Shown here piece after piece: positions 23,936-37,740 of a stretch of 64,000 nt of DNA (position 1 is the stretch's first letter; each line of letters opens with the position of its first letter). Position numbers and translations under genes: made by a program. The notes under the pieces are model-generated. The model was not told the DNA's origin. It saw only the letters and a program-made list of their open reading frames with translations, and did not search any database. Source of the stretch: Hippophae tibetana (Eukaryota > Streptophyta > Magnoliopsida > Rosales > Elaeagnaceae); the NCBI GenBank assembly GCA_037013495.1, contig CM072811.1, forward strand, positions 22,628,159 to 22,692,158, given 5' to 3'.

Positions 23936-25694
23936 TGTTGGGATTTCATATGTATGCCTATATAGTGAGAATTTAAATTTCCCTATAACCACTTGGCTCA
24001 ATACACAAAGGACCTCATTTGTATGACAATTGCAAGCAATATTTTCTCTTAAACATTTCAACAAACACCCAATGTGTACTAAATAAAATAAACAACTCTC
24101 ATCTACCTTATTGCTAGAGATGAAGAAGATTATATTTACCTAAAGAGATTGTAAAATCTCTTGAGTAGAGGGAACTCAATTTCCCTTCTAAATCTCTTGG
24201 AAACCACCTCTCTTTCGGGAGCACCTATTGGTTCACCTTGAACCTAAACAAAGAATTACCACACCTCTTAGATAGATGGATGTAGAGTTCAAGACTTAGA
24301 TCTAACCACCTAGCAAGAAGAGATGAGAGAAGATACTTTCGGCCTAGGGTTGAACCACCTAGGTTTTGTCCTTGAGCAAGTCTTTTCAAGTTTTGGCCTA
24401 GGAGACAAAAAAACGTGGTTGCACAATGGAGCAGATTTTGGCTAGGGTTAGAGGCAAAAAATTGGATGCCATTTTCCTTAATTATGCCCCATTAAATAAG
24501 CAAGGGTTATGGCAAATATTTGTGTAAGGTTTGAATCAATTACACAAATGCCACTAGTCTTGTTTAGCCTTCTCATGCTCTCTTTAATGTCAACTTGTGA
24601 TTGGTTTAATAAATTAATTTATGAATAAATAATATTATTCATGTTATTCTATTATACAATGTCTCTCTATTATTCTTATAATACATTCAAACATTATACC
24701 AAATAATATTTGCATAACTTCACAAATTTATTTATGGTCTAAGCATGTCATATTATAACATTTTATTTTCGTATTTTATCTCATGTATTTAATCTTATAC
24801 ATCATTATAAAATATAAAATACTCATTGTTTCTCTTCAGTTGGTGTGACAGTATAAATGATCTATATCATCTTGGCAATAATATAAAACTTTATATTATT
24901 GACTATAAGAGGTTATATCATTACATTGTAGTTTTTCAAATGACATAGTAATTATTTACTCGATCCACTAATTTTGTGTCTATCCTTGTCACATGATATT
25001 ATGAAAAATAGGATCGTGTCACTTTTACATTATATTCTTTTTCTTGATCTCTCAAGTGAATTATAATTATAACTACATCATTTATATTGCATACAATATA
25101 ATTCCACTTTACCAAGAGGCCCAGTAATATCATAACTCAAAATCGAGGGACATTGACAATATTAACATATAGATTTCTCCCGCATAGGTTGTACATAATG
25201 AACTACTATTTTATTCCTATCATAAGATAATATTTATATAGCAATGACATTACATACTTCTCATGTGAAAAACCTACACATCTCATATCTAAGATTCTAA
25301 AGACACAATTGAAACATTAATGACACAAAACACAATCCATATAATGTTCCATCTAGTTAATTCATGTTCAATATATAAAATACACATTTTATATACTCAT
25401 GTCATTAAATGATAATCTTTTATCAACATTTATAGAACTATAATGTACTTTTAATCGACATGACAATCTTTCACAGTAATTAATGTTCCTTCTTAATTAC
25501 CACAATTGTGAACATATTTAGGATTACATGTTTCTCATTTTAAGAGTTCTATGGTTCAAGATCAAGTGCATCTTCTTGAATACTTCTAAAATATAACATG
25601 TTAATCTCAAGGAACAAGAATACATAATATTCAAAATCATGAACAATACATAAATCTTCATAAAAAATAATAAATTTTAAAAAAAACTCATTCA
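23936..25694. mobile_element. Solo LTR, about 1.76 kb, inside Copia gag
   Basis: Starts TGTTGGGATTTC and ends ACTCATTCA. Flanked by ACACT (23931-23935) and ACGCT (25695-25699), a 5-base target duplication with one change. The gag sequence of the host Copia resumes on either side of these flanks, which supports both boundaries. No internal genes and no second terminal repeat. A length near 1.7 kb fits the long-LTR Copia groups, but the lineage is not established. Confidence 0.75.
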
Positions 25695-27943
25695 ACGCTA
25701 ACTTTTATTGAACCTAGATGCTTTTCATCTTTGCCTTCCATACGTGGATGTCACTAGAACCATCTTATTTCTCCATCTCAACTTTACTCATAACTAATTA
25801 TTTCGAAATTATCTTCAAAAAAATTTCCAACAACCTTCACAAAACTCTTACTAACAAGACTCCACAAAAAACCATGGAATTTAATAATTTACAAACCACC
25901 CAAGTCGAAACCTTGAACTCTAATATCACTCTATTATGTGAGCGTCTCATTTAGGCCCACATCGAGTTACCACATGAATCGATTACTACCTAACCAAATA
26001 ATGAGTAAATAGAGAACCAAATGAAAACTAATTTAAAATAACAAAATACGCACAACCACAACAATAAATCAATAAGAAAAAATAGTGAGCAAAAAACAAT
26101 AAATAATACACAAAATTTAACATAGTTCTTTTCCAAAATTATGAAGCTTACATCCACAACTCAAGCACCTAAGCAATATTCTACTATGAATTAAAGAGGA
26201 TTACAACCTATACTACTCAACATAAATACAATCATTTACTCTCTTCATCGTACAAGCATCACCTAATTCCATTTTAGCCTAAAGAATTTCCCTAAGCCTC
26301 ACACTCCTCTAAAGGAGATATGCTTAGATTTCAATGCTTGCAATGAATTGAAAAGGATAGACTAATACTTTAAAGAAGTTTAAATCCAAAGTATTATCCA
26401 AAAACACCAAGCTTCCTTCCCTACCTTCAATGAAGTCAATCCTTTTCTCCCTTACCTTTCTTTTCTTTCTTAGCTCTCTAAATGCTCACAAACTTTCTCT
26501 AATGATTCTAAGACCTCAAGTTTCTACTTATACATGACTTATGGGACATTTATCAAAATGGTCATTCAGCTCCAAGTCCTCTTGTGCTTATTCTTGTGCA
26601 CATTCTCGACTTTTTCTTGAGAAGATTTATAAGCTCAATTGATTGACTTCTTTTTTGATTGATCAAGTCATTCAAACCAGGAATCGAAATTGGACAACAA
26701 CTCTTAGAGTGATGCAGGATCGAAGCTCGATTGAACAATTGATCCACCTTGGTCGATCGATTGAACTCCTACCTCGATTGATCTAGACTTCCCATAACTC
26801 ATTCAAATGTAGAGCTAATAAAACTCATTCAAATCTTGATATGTAATGCTTTTAGTCCAAACTTTAATACATGATCGGTTATAATGGTAATCAAGAAGAC
26901 TTTTAGGCCAACACATAATCCAAATCGAAGTATATATGGTTAATAAATATTAAATGTTTTTAATATAACACATTCACATATTTTTTAATTTTTGATTATT
27001 TTTTTAAATTTTATTTGTAATACTATTTAATGTTAGTTATTTAAAATTGCAATTGAACATTGATTATTTTATTATATTTGATTTTTATGATTGAAACTTA
27101 GGAATAATATTGTTTAAATTCATTAAGATAAATAATAATAAAACATAATTAAAATGATTTAAGTTAACTTCAAAAAGTATCGTGCCTATCAAATCTACTT
27201 AATAAGATTAGTACAATGAGTTAGACATGTTTCCGATCATATTCAAATGTAAAACAATAGTAGTCTACTAGTCTTACCGAAAAATATATGAACCAATCAC
27301 ACAAATTCTCAACTTCTCAAGTCAACTTTTACGATTAGTTGGCGATTTTTTTTACATTAAAAAAAAAGCCCTCCGTCTCAATTTTGGTTATCTATAATAT
27401 GAAATGACCAAATAATTGCATATCAATACTTTTAAATAAATATTTAATCTAAAAGATAATATTGATTTTAAAGTTATAATCAGATTATATTTATATGGAT
27501 TAAATTGATAAATTTTATAATCTATAATAATTTAAATTAAATTACTATTAAAATTATAAATATATATTTTATTTTATAATTTATTATATTTAAATATTAT
27601 ATATATCACACTAATATTAAACTATTATTTTAATTTAAAAGAAAATTCCTTCCCTGTAATAATTTTGAAGTATATTTTTTTATTAATGTGATTTTCTTAA
27701 TTTTAACTATGAATAATACATTTATTATATATATATATATATATATATATAAATTAAAATATTTTATATATTATATTTTATTTATAATAATAATTTATAT
27801 ATGAATATTAAGCTCAATCGAACATATTTAATCTAAACATATGATATGTTTGGATCGAGATTAGTTTAGATGGAGAGTTTTGAATTAAAACATTTAAATA
27901 TTTTAAATTCGTATAAATTTAAATTTATGAAAAAAATCAGTTT

Positions 27944-28024
27944 TTTTTATGCTCCCTAGTCTATACCACATGTTAAAAAAAACAAATGAGTTTTGTATAT
28001 GCTCTCTAATCTGTACCACATGTT
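27944..28024 (+). repeat. Short tandem duplication, period about 47
   Basis: Two imperfect copies share ATGCTC(C/T)CTA(G/A)TCT and TACCACATGTT (27944-27976 and 27991-28024). Confidence 0.7.
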
Positions 28025-28197
28025 AATATTTTAGATACTTAAAAAGAGTCCAACTTTCACTTCCCTTTTTATTTGTCATTGTATACGCAATAAATATGTA
28101 AAAACAAATTACTAATAAATTGAGCTTTTATTTTATTACATAAAAAATAAAATTTGTGACAATATATTTTATAATTTTTAACCATGTGTCAAGAATT

Positions 28198-28487
28198 TAT
28201 AATTACAATAAAATCATGATATCTTATTATTATGAAACTTTAAGGTTTTTTTAATAAATATAAAATGTAACTTAGTTATACATCTTATAAGACTCTAATG
28301 TTCTAATGAGCATATGTGAGAGTGTTCTAATGTGATGTCAAAACATCGCCAAAAAATCAAGTTTTAATACAATGTAAAAATTAAGGTGTTAAAGATTTAT
28401 AAGTACAATAAAATCATGATATCTTATTATGATATCTTATTATTACGAGACTTTAAGGTTTTTTTAATAAATATAAAATGTAACTTA
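28198..28487 (+). repeat. Direct repeat of about 77-90 bp, 200 bp apart
   Basis: 28198-28274 and 28398-28487 share AATAAAATCATGATATC, CTTTAAGGTTTTTTTAATAA and TATAAAATGTAACTTA. The second copy has an internal GATATCTTATTAT duplication. Origin unknown. Confidence 0.8.
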
Positions 28488-31377
28488 CTTCCTATTTAAA
28501 TAAAACCTACTCATTTTTCGGTGCTCTTAATAGTTTTGGAATTTTCTCTCTTCTAAATTTCTAGTCAATAAGTATAACATTACTCTTTCTCTTTTTTAAC
28601 TCGTATAACACTATTACCATTGAGAAATTATGAACTCGTCTCACGATGTAGTGATTTGGATTTATTTAAAAATAAAATAAAAAATAACAGGACTGTTCAC
28701 TATTTTTATAAAACAATAATTAATAAAATTAGTATATCAACATTTGATAATAAAATCAATAATGAAATGGAAAAAGTAAGGAATGATAGCAACTGATAGC
28801 TTAAATAGACGAAGAATAGCCAACAAAGAATCAATGATAAAAAAAATTGACATGCAAAAGAATAGAAAGAACCTGACCGATCGCATTCTTTCTTTTGTTT
28901 TGCTTTCCGGGTCATTAAAACTTCAAAGCAATTAGCTGTAATTACGCGTTTTCAAAGTTTGCTTCTTTAAAGACGTATCTTTTTTTCTTTTTCTTTTTCT
29001 TTTTCTTTTTAGAAATATATACCACCTTCCGATTTGTTTCTTTCCCCTTTTTTATTTACTAAATATACCACCTTCCGATTTTAATTTTTTATTTTTAAAA
29101 ATTATTTAAACACGTAATATCATAATTAATATGAATATAAATATATATTATATTAACAATTTTCTTTTTGTTAAATTATGCTTCTCATTTTTATATTATT
29201 TTCTTTAATATATACTTCTTCTTATTGTGCTTGATATTCTTATCTTACTTTTGTTTCCCTTTTCAATATCTGCTTTGAAGAAAATAAGAAATATAATATA
29301 CATATACTCTTAACTTTTAATTAGTAGCTGCTTTACTTTGTTCTAATATATTCAATAGTTGATTTTCTAATAGGCCTTTAATTGTTTAGTTTGCCGTCCA
29401 TCTCAATCTTTTCAAGGATTAAAATGTTCATATATCTAAAATATTTAATATATTTTCAATTTTATACACATATTTAAGAAATATAAAAAAAAAATTATCG
29501 AAAGTGATGAAAAATCTTGTTAAATTTATAAGAATAAATAACTTTTTCATATCAATACCTCCATATATATATCAAAACAGTTCTACATATTTTTTATCCT
29601 TGATCTTCTTAAATCTAATTGGACTCTTTTGTTATTCTTTATCTAAATTGTGGCAAACTATATTATTCTTCGTTTCTTTTTATTTTTTTTAAAATGACAC
29701 TAAAATCTATTATTTTATTAAATAAAAAATAATAATATACTGATAATATTTAAATTTAGGTTTAAAGTGATGGGATAGGAAGTAATATCATCTAAATCAC
29801 ACGTTAATCTCAAAAACTCTTATTAAAAGTATTTATAGATTAGGAATACAAATTTTATGTTAATTTTTGGTAAAACTAATATGAAGATATAAGGTTAAAT
29901 TAAAAAAATTAAATTATTAAATTAATTAAATTTATAAAATAAAATAAAATTATTGTTAATCTATTTTTAATGATAAAGAGAATTCAACCCATATCCAACC
30001 AATATAACATGGGGACACCCTTTTACAACATGAACTGATAAGACAATTAGTTGGAGAGTTTATTTTAGAATGTGTAATAAGTAACCATTTTTATTTGGTA
30101 TATATTATTTATTTAAAAGTTATTTGGTATATTATTTTTTTTAGACAAATGTATTTCTAGTGTTTGAAAGATTCAAAGCCATTAACTTTTCAGTTCTCTT
30201 GTTTTCTTTTCCTCCCTTCTTAAAAAATATTTAATTTTCATTTTTTTTATTGAAGAGAAAGTTTTCTATAGTAAAAGTTCTCTCTCTAATAGATCTTCAA
30301 TTTTTTTTTATTTTGTTACCATAATCACTGATTATAATATGTGAATTATACCAAAATTTCTGTCTAATGTGGTTTTTCTTTCAACTTGTTACTATTTAAT
30401 AGTAATTTTGAATATGTTTTATTATATAAAGTTTGTTTTGTTTCTAAATTTTGATATAGATCTTTTTATTTAGGTTTACTTAGTTTAAAACGTGAATATC
30501 TCAATATTAATTTGGATTAAAAATTTATTATTTTATCAATAAAAATAATCATATATATTTAGAGAAATAAAAGAATTTAAAAAGAAAGCTCGAACCATAT
30601 TACAAATGCTTTTTACTAACTCTTATAATATTTTAATGTATTTTTGTTTTATTAATTTAATAGTTTTTATAATTTTCATTTAAATGAATGAAATATTAAT
30701 TTAAAAAAATAATTAACATTATTATTACATATACGGCTAATAATCAACAATGATGTATAAAAAATTATCAAAATATCTGTTAATAAAATAATCTTAAATT
30801 TTAAATAAATAAAATCTTAATATATAAGTATTTTTAATTATATTTAAATATATATTTTTATTTTAAAAATCATTCATTAATTTAATTTTTTATATTTATG
30901 AATATATATCTTTAAATAATTTTATTCAAAATATAATATAATTTTGAATTGTTTATATGCCAAGTTGCCTTCTAATAAAGTTCGTAAAGATATGCCATTT
31001 TTTTCAAAGAATTTAAAGTTTAAATCTCCACTCCAAAATATACTAAAAATGCAATAATGTTTATATGCTATATAATTTGGTTAATTTAAGGCTTTTAAGT
31101 CAAACTGATTCTTTGTTCTTTTTTTACCTTTCCAACAATGAAGTCAAGCTAATTTTCCCTTCTTAATTTGTTTAAATAACTATACTTCTTACTTATTTTA
31201 TAATTAAATCTCTAAACACAACTAAATAAATTATATATGTCATTAAGCTAAACTGGATCTTAAACACCTCCAATCTTTATAAAATCTTAAAAAGCTTCGT
31301 TAGGGTAAATAACTATTTTTCACCCTGGTTCTTTCCATGGTTGCAAGGAGACATGAATGAGCACTATTATCCAATAT

Positions 31378-31641
31378 TTACATATAAGGATTAACTCTCA
31401 TATCAATGTAAAAAACACCATTTGAGTTTATCAATTTAGCTACAGAGCTAACTAGATTAACCCATATGGATATTTCATAATTTAAGACCGTAGAAAAAGA
31501 ATACGAATCATTTAGTTGCTCAAAACAGAGTGCATGTGCCGTCCTACATAGTTCCAAGCACAACACAACTTTATGAGTGTTGGATGGGAGATAACCTTTC
31601 GCCTTAAATGCATTCCAGGATTTTAGTAATTTATTATGCAA
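31378..31641 (-). pseudogene. Unrecognised conserved-looking coding fragment, 87 codons
   Basis: A minus-strand frame reads SWNAFKAKGYLPSNTHKVVL, then CLELCRTAHALCFEQLND and FYIDMRVNP. The amino-acid mix (Cys, Trp, His, mixed polar) is unlike chance frames from the surrounding AT-rich DNA, so it looks like a former or real exon. I cannot assign a family. No neighbouring exon, signal peptide or clear splice sites were identified. The stop follows soon after RVNP. It may be a duplicated exon or part of a decayed gene. Confidence 0.45.
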
Positions 31642-32764
31642 TTGAAATTCTTAAAAACACTGTTATGGAGATACAAATTTATATTCACTTTTATACTCAC
31701 GCTTTTACGTTGTATTGCATGTTATTATTATGTATAAAAATAAATTATTTGTTTTACTTTTTAATATAGTTCTGACATATTGTTTTACTTTTTCAAGGTT
31801 TGATTCTCTTAGCTCTTAGTCAATGATTGGTCTAAATTTAACTAATGGCATGACGGTAAAACTCACCTCACCTACCCATTTTAGGTGATAGGTGGTTATT
31901 TGAACCAACTGTAGGCTGTAATATGAGCCATAATAATTTGGCGTGGGAAAAGAAGAAGAAATGATTAGTCCTCAGAAGGAATTGGGAAGACATAGAACAT
32001 GATCATATGCGTCTTTGGAACATTATTATGCATTTATGGTTCATATATTTACCAAAATATAAGAACCCCTTTGAATCTTTTTTGTTTTGTTTTGTAAAGT
32101 ATCATGCATATTATTTAAAATATAGGTTAATAAAGATTTAAGTTATTTTGTTTATTAGGTTAACATTTTCGATAATACTATAAATTCCTTATAAGTGTTA
32201 AAAATCAATCACAAACTTAATCATTATAGACACTTGTATAAATCTTCTAAACAAAATCATAGGCTCTATTTGCGTGAACTCAATACTCGAAACTATAAAT
32301 AATATACAGTATGAAAATAATATAGATCTTTGATTGAGCGAAGTTAGATATATTGTAAAGTGTCGATGTGGTATTTCGTAAGAGAGAGATTTTAGAACAT
32401 TTACAAACAAAATCCCATATTCTTTAAAGATTAATAAGGAATTCAACACCTAATGTGCAAGAAATCCCAAATTCCCTACAAATTGTATTTACATGGATGC
32501 ATTTAATCATATCATATGTATACATATGTGGTATCCACATACCACAAGCTTTTTTAATTGAACGTGGCCTGTTTTGTATATGTGACCGCCGACGCATGAG
32601 ATCACATTGTTATATAATAGACCCAACCAATCCCCCATTCTTAACTCTTCACTTGACACAAAAGGCTCTTATAAGACACAGGCTCCACCTTAAATTCCTT
32701 CACCTTCCCATTTAATTTATATTCTGATCAAAACCCATAAAAAATAAAATATTAAAGTTTGCAA
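31642..32764 (+). other. Upstream region of the pectinesterase gene
   Basis: No gene recognised. The last 500 bp are the probable promoter. They include paired CATATG and CACATACCAC-type motifs near 32513-32545 whose role I cannot judge. Confidence 0.4.
32611..32618 (+). promoter_or_regulatory. Candidate TATA box of the pectinesterase gene
   Basis: TATATAAT lies 147 bp before the ATG, a normal distance for a plant gene with a leader of about 120 bases. Based on position and consensus only. Confidence 0.4.
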
Positions 32765-35700
32765 ATGGGTCTTGATCATTTCAAATCTTGGAAGCTGTTA
32801 TTGATATTAGTGTTATTATGTTTAAACTGTAGCCAATCTGTTAGCTTTGGCACAAAAGATGACCAATCAGAATGCTTGAGAGTAACAAGGTCAGAGTTCA
32901 ACAATTCAATTAAAACCACCATTGATGCTATAAAGAAGGTTATATCTATTCTGTCTCGGTTTGGAAAAGCCTTGGGTGATTTTCGTCTTTCAAATGCTGT
33001 TTCTGACTGCCTTGATTTGCTTGACTCCTCTGCTGATGAGTTGAGTTGGTCTCTATCTGCAACCCAGAATCCTAAAGGTACTCTTAATCCTTTAATATTC
33101 ACTCTCAGTTATAGCATACTCTTTCATTTTAACTTATGTTTTCATCTTTTAATATAAAGGAAGATTTTTGAAGTACAGGCTTTTGGCATTTCAATCGATT
33201 AAAGAAATAAACATCACATACGTATTCAAAAATTTAAGATACTCGATATGTTAAAAGAATCCATGTAATATAAATATAGATTACTTGTGTAGGAATTAGA
33301 GGTTCTCTCCACCCTGCCCTGTTTTTCATGATTCATGAGTAACCTGCGAAATAATTAAAATAAGGAAACATAAAATAAAAAATTTGATGACTTTGAATTC
33401 AGAATTCCAACAAGCTTAACCAAATAACGTATATGACTCTGCTCTGCCCTTTTACGTTTCATTAGCATGTTTGAACCTTTTCTTTAAGTGTCATGATATA
33501 TTTAGCTTTTATTTACAGTTTTTTGTTTTTTGAGATTCTATAAAAGCTTTCCTGACATTTGAAAAAAAACAGGGTTTTTCTTTTTGACTTCTCTATACAG
33601 TGTATACACTATTTTGCATTGGTGACCCAAGTCAAGAACATTGTTTAAAAATAAAGTTCGTTTTAATATATGTTATAGATATACACGATCTAAAACTTTT
33701 CTAAAAGGTATAACATAATTTGTCGGTGTTCCGTTAGTTAATTATTGTCGAAGTTACTATAACTCCGATGATCTTTGTGTTTTTGGATGCACGAAGAAAA
33801 AGAAAATATTTTTTATCATGTGATTAAAAGAAGCACGAAAAAATTACAATGAGTGTTTTCTGAGTTCTGACATAAGCAGAAATAATATGTGAAACAGCTT
33901 TTGACTGAATCACCTTTAACTGAATCACAATTAAACAAAATTAACAAAAGGCCATGCATGATTTAATATTCTTCTTTTGCAGGTAAAGATAACAGCACAA
34001 GGAATCTGAGTTCTGATTTAAGAACATGGTTGAGTGCTGCACTTGTGAATCAAGACACATGCAGTGATGGATTTGAAGGCACTAGTAGTATTGTTAAAGT
34101 GTTAGTTTCTTCTGGTCTTAAACAAATTACATCTTTAGTCCATAATCTTCTTACCCAGGTTCATCCAGTTTCTAATATCCCATTGGACAATAAGAATAAA
34201 TTTCCTTCTTGGGTCAAACCTGGGGATAGAAAATTGTTACAAGCAAATGAGATGAGTGTGGATTCCATAGTTGCTGCTGATGGATCTGGAAATTTCACAA
34301 ATATTATGGATGCTATTTTAGCAGCACCTGAATTAAGCATTAAACGCTATGTTGTTTACATTAAGAGAGGGATATACAAAGAAAATGTTGAGATTAGTAA
34401 GAAGAAATGGAACCTAATGATGATTGGTGATGGTATGAATGCTACTATTATTTCTGGTAATAGGAGTTATATTGATGGTTGGACCACATTTCGATCTGCA
34501 ACATTTGGTAAGTTTCGTATTGAAACTATTAATGAACAAACATTGAAAATGGAAATTTTCTTTTTTCCTTTACTTTTTTTTCCTCATGAAAATGGAAGGT
34601 ACCTTTTTGTATTATTTAATAGGAGTATTAATTGAACATGGCTTGAGTACTTTCACACTTCAATTCATCTGTAATAATGTGCAGGTTCGTAACATGTCAA
34701 CATGTCTAAAATGCTACTAAGGTATAGCTAGAGCAGGAACCATTTAATGTTGGTTAATATACCTATTGAAAGATCTTTCGGAGAAAAGAAAATCCATACC
34801 TATTTATGTGAAATTAGAGCATATAATAGAAGGTTAACAAGTCCTTGAACTTCCGTAAGTGTTTTATGAGATTTCAAGCTTGTATGGGAAGAGTTGTTCA
34901 AACACTTATATATCCAGTTTTCGTATTTTGCATGCTTATTATAAAACCTAATAAGTCTATGTCATTCTAACACAAAATATCAACCATATTAAAATTAGTA
35001 GTACAAATACTTTCATAGTTGCATACTAGTTGAATTATCATGTTTGTTGCAATAATGTTTTACTTTAACTGAGAATCTAACAGGGGCTTCAAATTTACCC
35101 TACAAAGTTCTACTGCATTCAACTAACTGTTGTCTAATAATTTGAGCATTTAATCTTTATTTTGCTATGAACAAATGTGTGCAGCTGTTAGTGGCAGAGG
35201 ATTCATAGCAAGGGATATAACAATTGAGAACACAGCAGGGCCAGAGAAGCACCAAGCTGTGGCATTAAGATCTGACTCAGACCTCTCAGTCTTCTACCGG
35301 TGTGGCTTTAAAGGCTACCAAGACACACTATACACTCACACAATGCGCCAATTCTTTCGGGAATGCACAATCAGCGGCACGGTTGATTTCATCTTTGGTG
35401 ATGCAACAGTAGTGTTTCAAAACTGTCAAATTTTAGCCAAAAAAGGCCTATCAAACCAAAAGAATACCATAACAGCTCAAGGTCGCAAAGACCCAAATGA
35501 GCCAACAGGTTTCTCTATACAATTTTGCAATATAACCACAGATTCAGATTTGGTACCTTTTGTTAATACCACAGAAACATACTTAGGAAGGCCTTGGAAG
35601 GAATACTCAAGGACAATAATAATGCAGTCTTACATTAGTAATGATATAAGGCCAGAGGGTTGGCTTGAATGGAATGGTAATTTTGCTTTGGATACTTTGT

Positions 35701-35882
35701 ATTATGCAGAGTATATGAATAATGGGCCTGGCGCTCGGCTAAATAGCAGAGTAAAGTGGCCTGGTTATCATGCATTTAATGACTCAAGTCAAGTTAATAA
35801 CTATACAGTGGCCCAATTCATTGAAGGAAACTTATGGTTGCCTTCAACTGGTGTTACGTACACTGCTGGATTAGGGGTTTAG
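32765..35882 (+). CDS. Pectinesterase with inhibitor-like pro-region (PMEI-PME)
   Basis: Three exons, 32765-33077, 33983-34507 and 35185-35882, with GT-AG introns (AAAG|GTACTC...TTTTGCAG|G; TTTG|GTAAGT...GTGCAG|C). Total 1536 nt, 511 aa. Order: signal peptide (about 1-26, LLLILVLLCLNC); PMEI pro-domain (about 32-165, including DLRTWLSAALVNQDTC); processing motif RKLL at about 187-190; catalytic beta-helix (about 200-505) with QAVAL (Q303), GYQDTLYT (Q325, D326), GTVDFIFGDA (D347) and YLGRPWKEYSRT (R415, W417). Known role: de-esterifies homogalacturonan in the wall, releasing methanol; the pro-region is removed by subtilases before secretion and keeps the enzyme inactive. All catalytic residues are present. 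The start was chosen as the ATG that begins the signal peptide. No neighbouring gene is functionally linked. Confidence 0.95.
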
Positions 35883-37737
35883 ATTTGTTGAAATGATCTT
35901 ATTCATTTCCTTAATTGATTTCATCATCTTCTTCTTCCCTCATTCTTTTCTTCTTAATTCCTTGGAATTGTAATACAGCAAAGCAGCACTGCAATTAATA
36001 TGCTGTGTAGAGTGTTTTCTTTAATAATTTACTATGTTTGAAGAATCTCAATCTTTCACAGAGAGTCACAACCTCTCAGGTAAGAAAGTAATGTATCAAA
36101 TATTAATTCTCTAATTTTATGGCGGTACAATTACTTATAAAGTCTACAAGTTGATATAAAATGAATATAAAAGATTATTAAAAAAAAATATGTTTATCTA
36201 ATACTCTGGTCGTAAGATTAGATATGTAAAACGATTTATCCATTTCATACCATTCTTATTTAATTTGTTGCTAATCGTTATAGACCCAAACATAACCTAC
36301 CCTGTCCACCCTAATTCAAATAGGATATGGATTATCATTTACCATATAGATTAAAATTTAATTTAATTTAAAATTAATTTTTTTACTTATTTAATTTTTT
36401 TTATGATAAGTTGAGTTTTTTTTCTTTTAACAACTTGATCTTTTTTTGAGAAATAATATATTCACACATTTTTAATAAATTAATAACTTTAAGTTTTTTA
36501 AAATCTATTTTTAAGATTTTTTTAGTAACATAACATGTTTTTTTAATAACATCCTTTTTGACAAACAATATATTACTTCTTTTAATCATATGATATTTAG
36601 TTTTTTTTCTTCTAAATAATCTAAAGATAATTTTAAATAACCTTTAACAATCAAAATAAAAGTTGAACATATTAAATATAAAATCATTATTGAAAAATTT
36701 AAGTTAAGAATATTAAAATGCAATAAAATATGAATACTTTCTAATAAAATAAGCATAACTTTTTATACAAATTTAAAATCACAAACCGTAAAATTATCAA
36801 ATACTTGATATATAGAACTTTATAATAGTATATAAAATCATTCATAAGTTTTTATAAATTAGTATTAATTATATTTTAAAAATTAGTTAAAGATGTTCAA
36901 TAGAATCTGAACAATTTTATGAAATAAGCATAAATGTTTATTGAAAACTTAAAATCATAAATCATAAAATTTCTTAAAAACTAGATTTTAAGAATCATTT
37001 AATAGTATATGAAATGATTCATAATATTATGTATGTTAATACAATTTATGTTTTAAAAATGAGTAAAAAATATTTTCGTAGAATTTGATTAATCAGTAGT
37101 AAAATAAAAATATAGAAAACATTTCTTAGAAACTAAACTTTTAGTAAATGAATCATAATATTTTGTTAGCTTCATAATTAAACATGTATTATTTTTTAAT
37201 ATATTTAACTATAAAGATGCATATTTCTTTAAAAATAAAAAATAATTAATAATGAATTAAATAGATAATCAATAATTTAAAAATAAATTTAATTATAATT
37301 TTAACACTAATTATTATAAAGTGTTTCATTCATTGTTTTTTATTGATTTACTTTTGTTTATAAAGAAAGTAAAAATGATTTATTTGAGAAGAAATAGGAT
37401 GTATCACATTCTCCCACTCTAATACTCTCACAACCCGTTACAAATTAAGATTGGATAAATTTTCAAATGTCATGGGTTTTATCATGGGTTAAATGGGAAC
37501 CCATTAATTTTACATATCTATGTAAGACTAATAAATTTTTCATTTTAAGTCATGAATCATACTAAAAATATTGTTTAATTTTTTAAAAAAGAAACTAACA
37601 TTTGTGCTAACAAAAATAGTACATAAATATTAGTCAAAAAATATAAACAAATAAAAACAATTTGATGACATTAGAGGTTGGCACTAATTTTCATCACAAC
37701 ATAAAATGACCAAAATGAAAATGAAACTTTGATGAAC
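35883..37737. other. 3' flank of the pectinesterase and AT-rich spacer
   Basis: The first 150-200 bases are the likely 3' UTR (pyrimidine-rich, TTCTTCTTCCC). Beyond about 36100 the sequence is AT-rich with many poly-T/poly-A runs and no recognised gene. Confidence 0.55.
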
Positions 37738-37740
37738 TAA

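Larger units (their letters stand above)
18416..26914 (-). mobile_element. Copia LTR retrotransposon, minus strand, old, interrupted
   Basis: Related terminal repeats lie at 18416-19340 and 25937-26914, in the same orientation. Beside the right one is a degraded tRNA-iMet primer site (25917-25928); beside the left one is a polypurine tract (AAGGTAGAGAATTG on -, about 19341-19354). Minus-strand content: gag start (about 25760, DIHVWKAKMKSI), more gag below 23930, CCHC-like knuckle and protease (23346-23110), then integrase-like sequence down to about 21770. RT and RNase H are not recognisable. A solo LTR (23936-25694) and a Gypsy-type LTR (20234-21765) lie inside it. Many breaks; high LTR divergence by eye indicates considerable age. 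Confidence 0.82.
26915..31377. other. AT-rich spacer without recognised genes
   Basis: Very AT-rich, no convincing coding frame or RNA gene. It holds a (TA)n tract at about 27726-27751, short direct repeats (separate entries), and a TTTTTC microsatellite at about 28980-29010. Confidence 0.6.

Noticed and set aside
27726-27751. (TA)n tract as a replication origin or matrix site
   Set aside because: Simple microsatellite in AT-rich spacer; nothing else supports a function.
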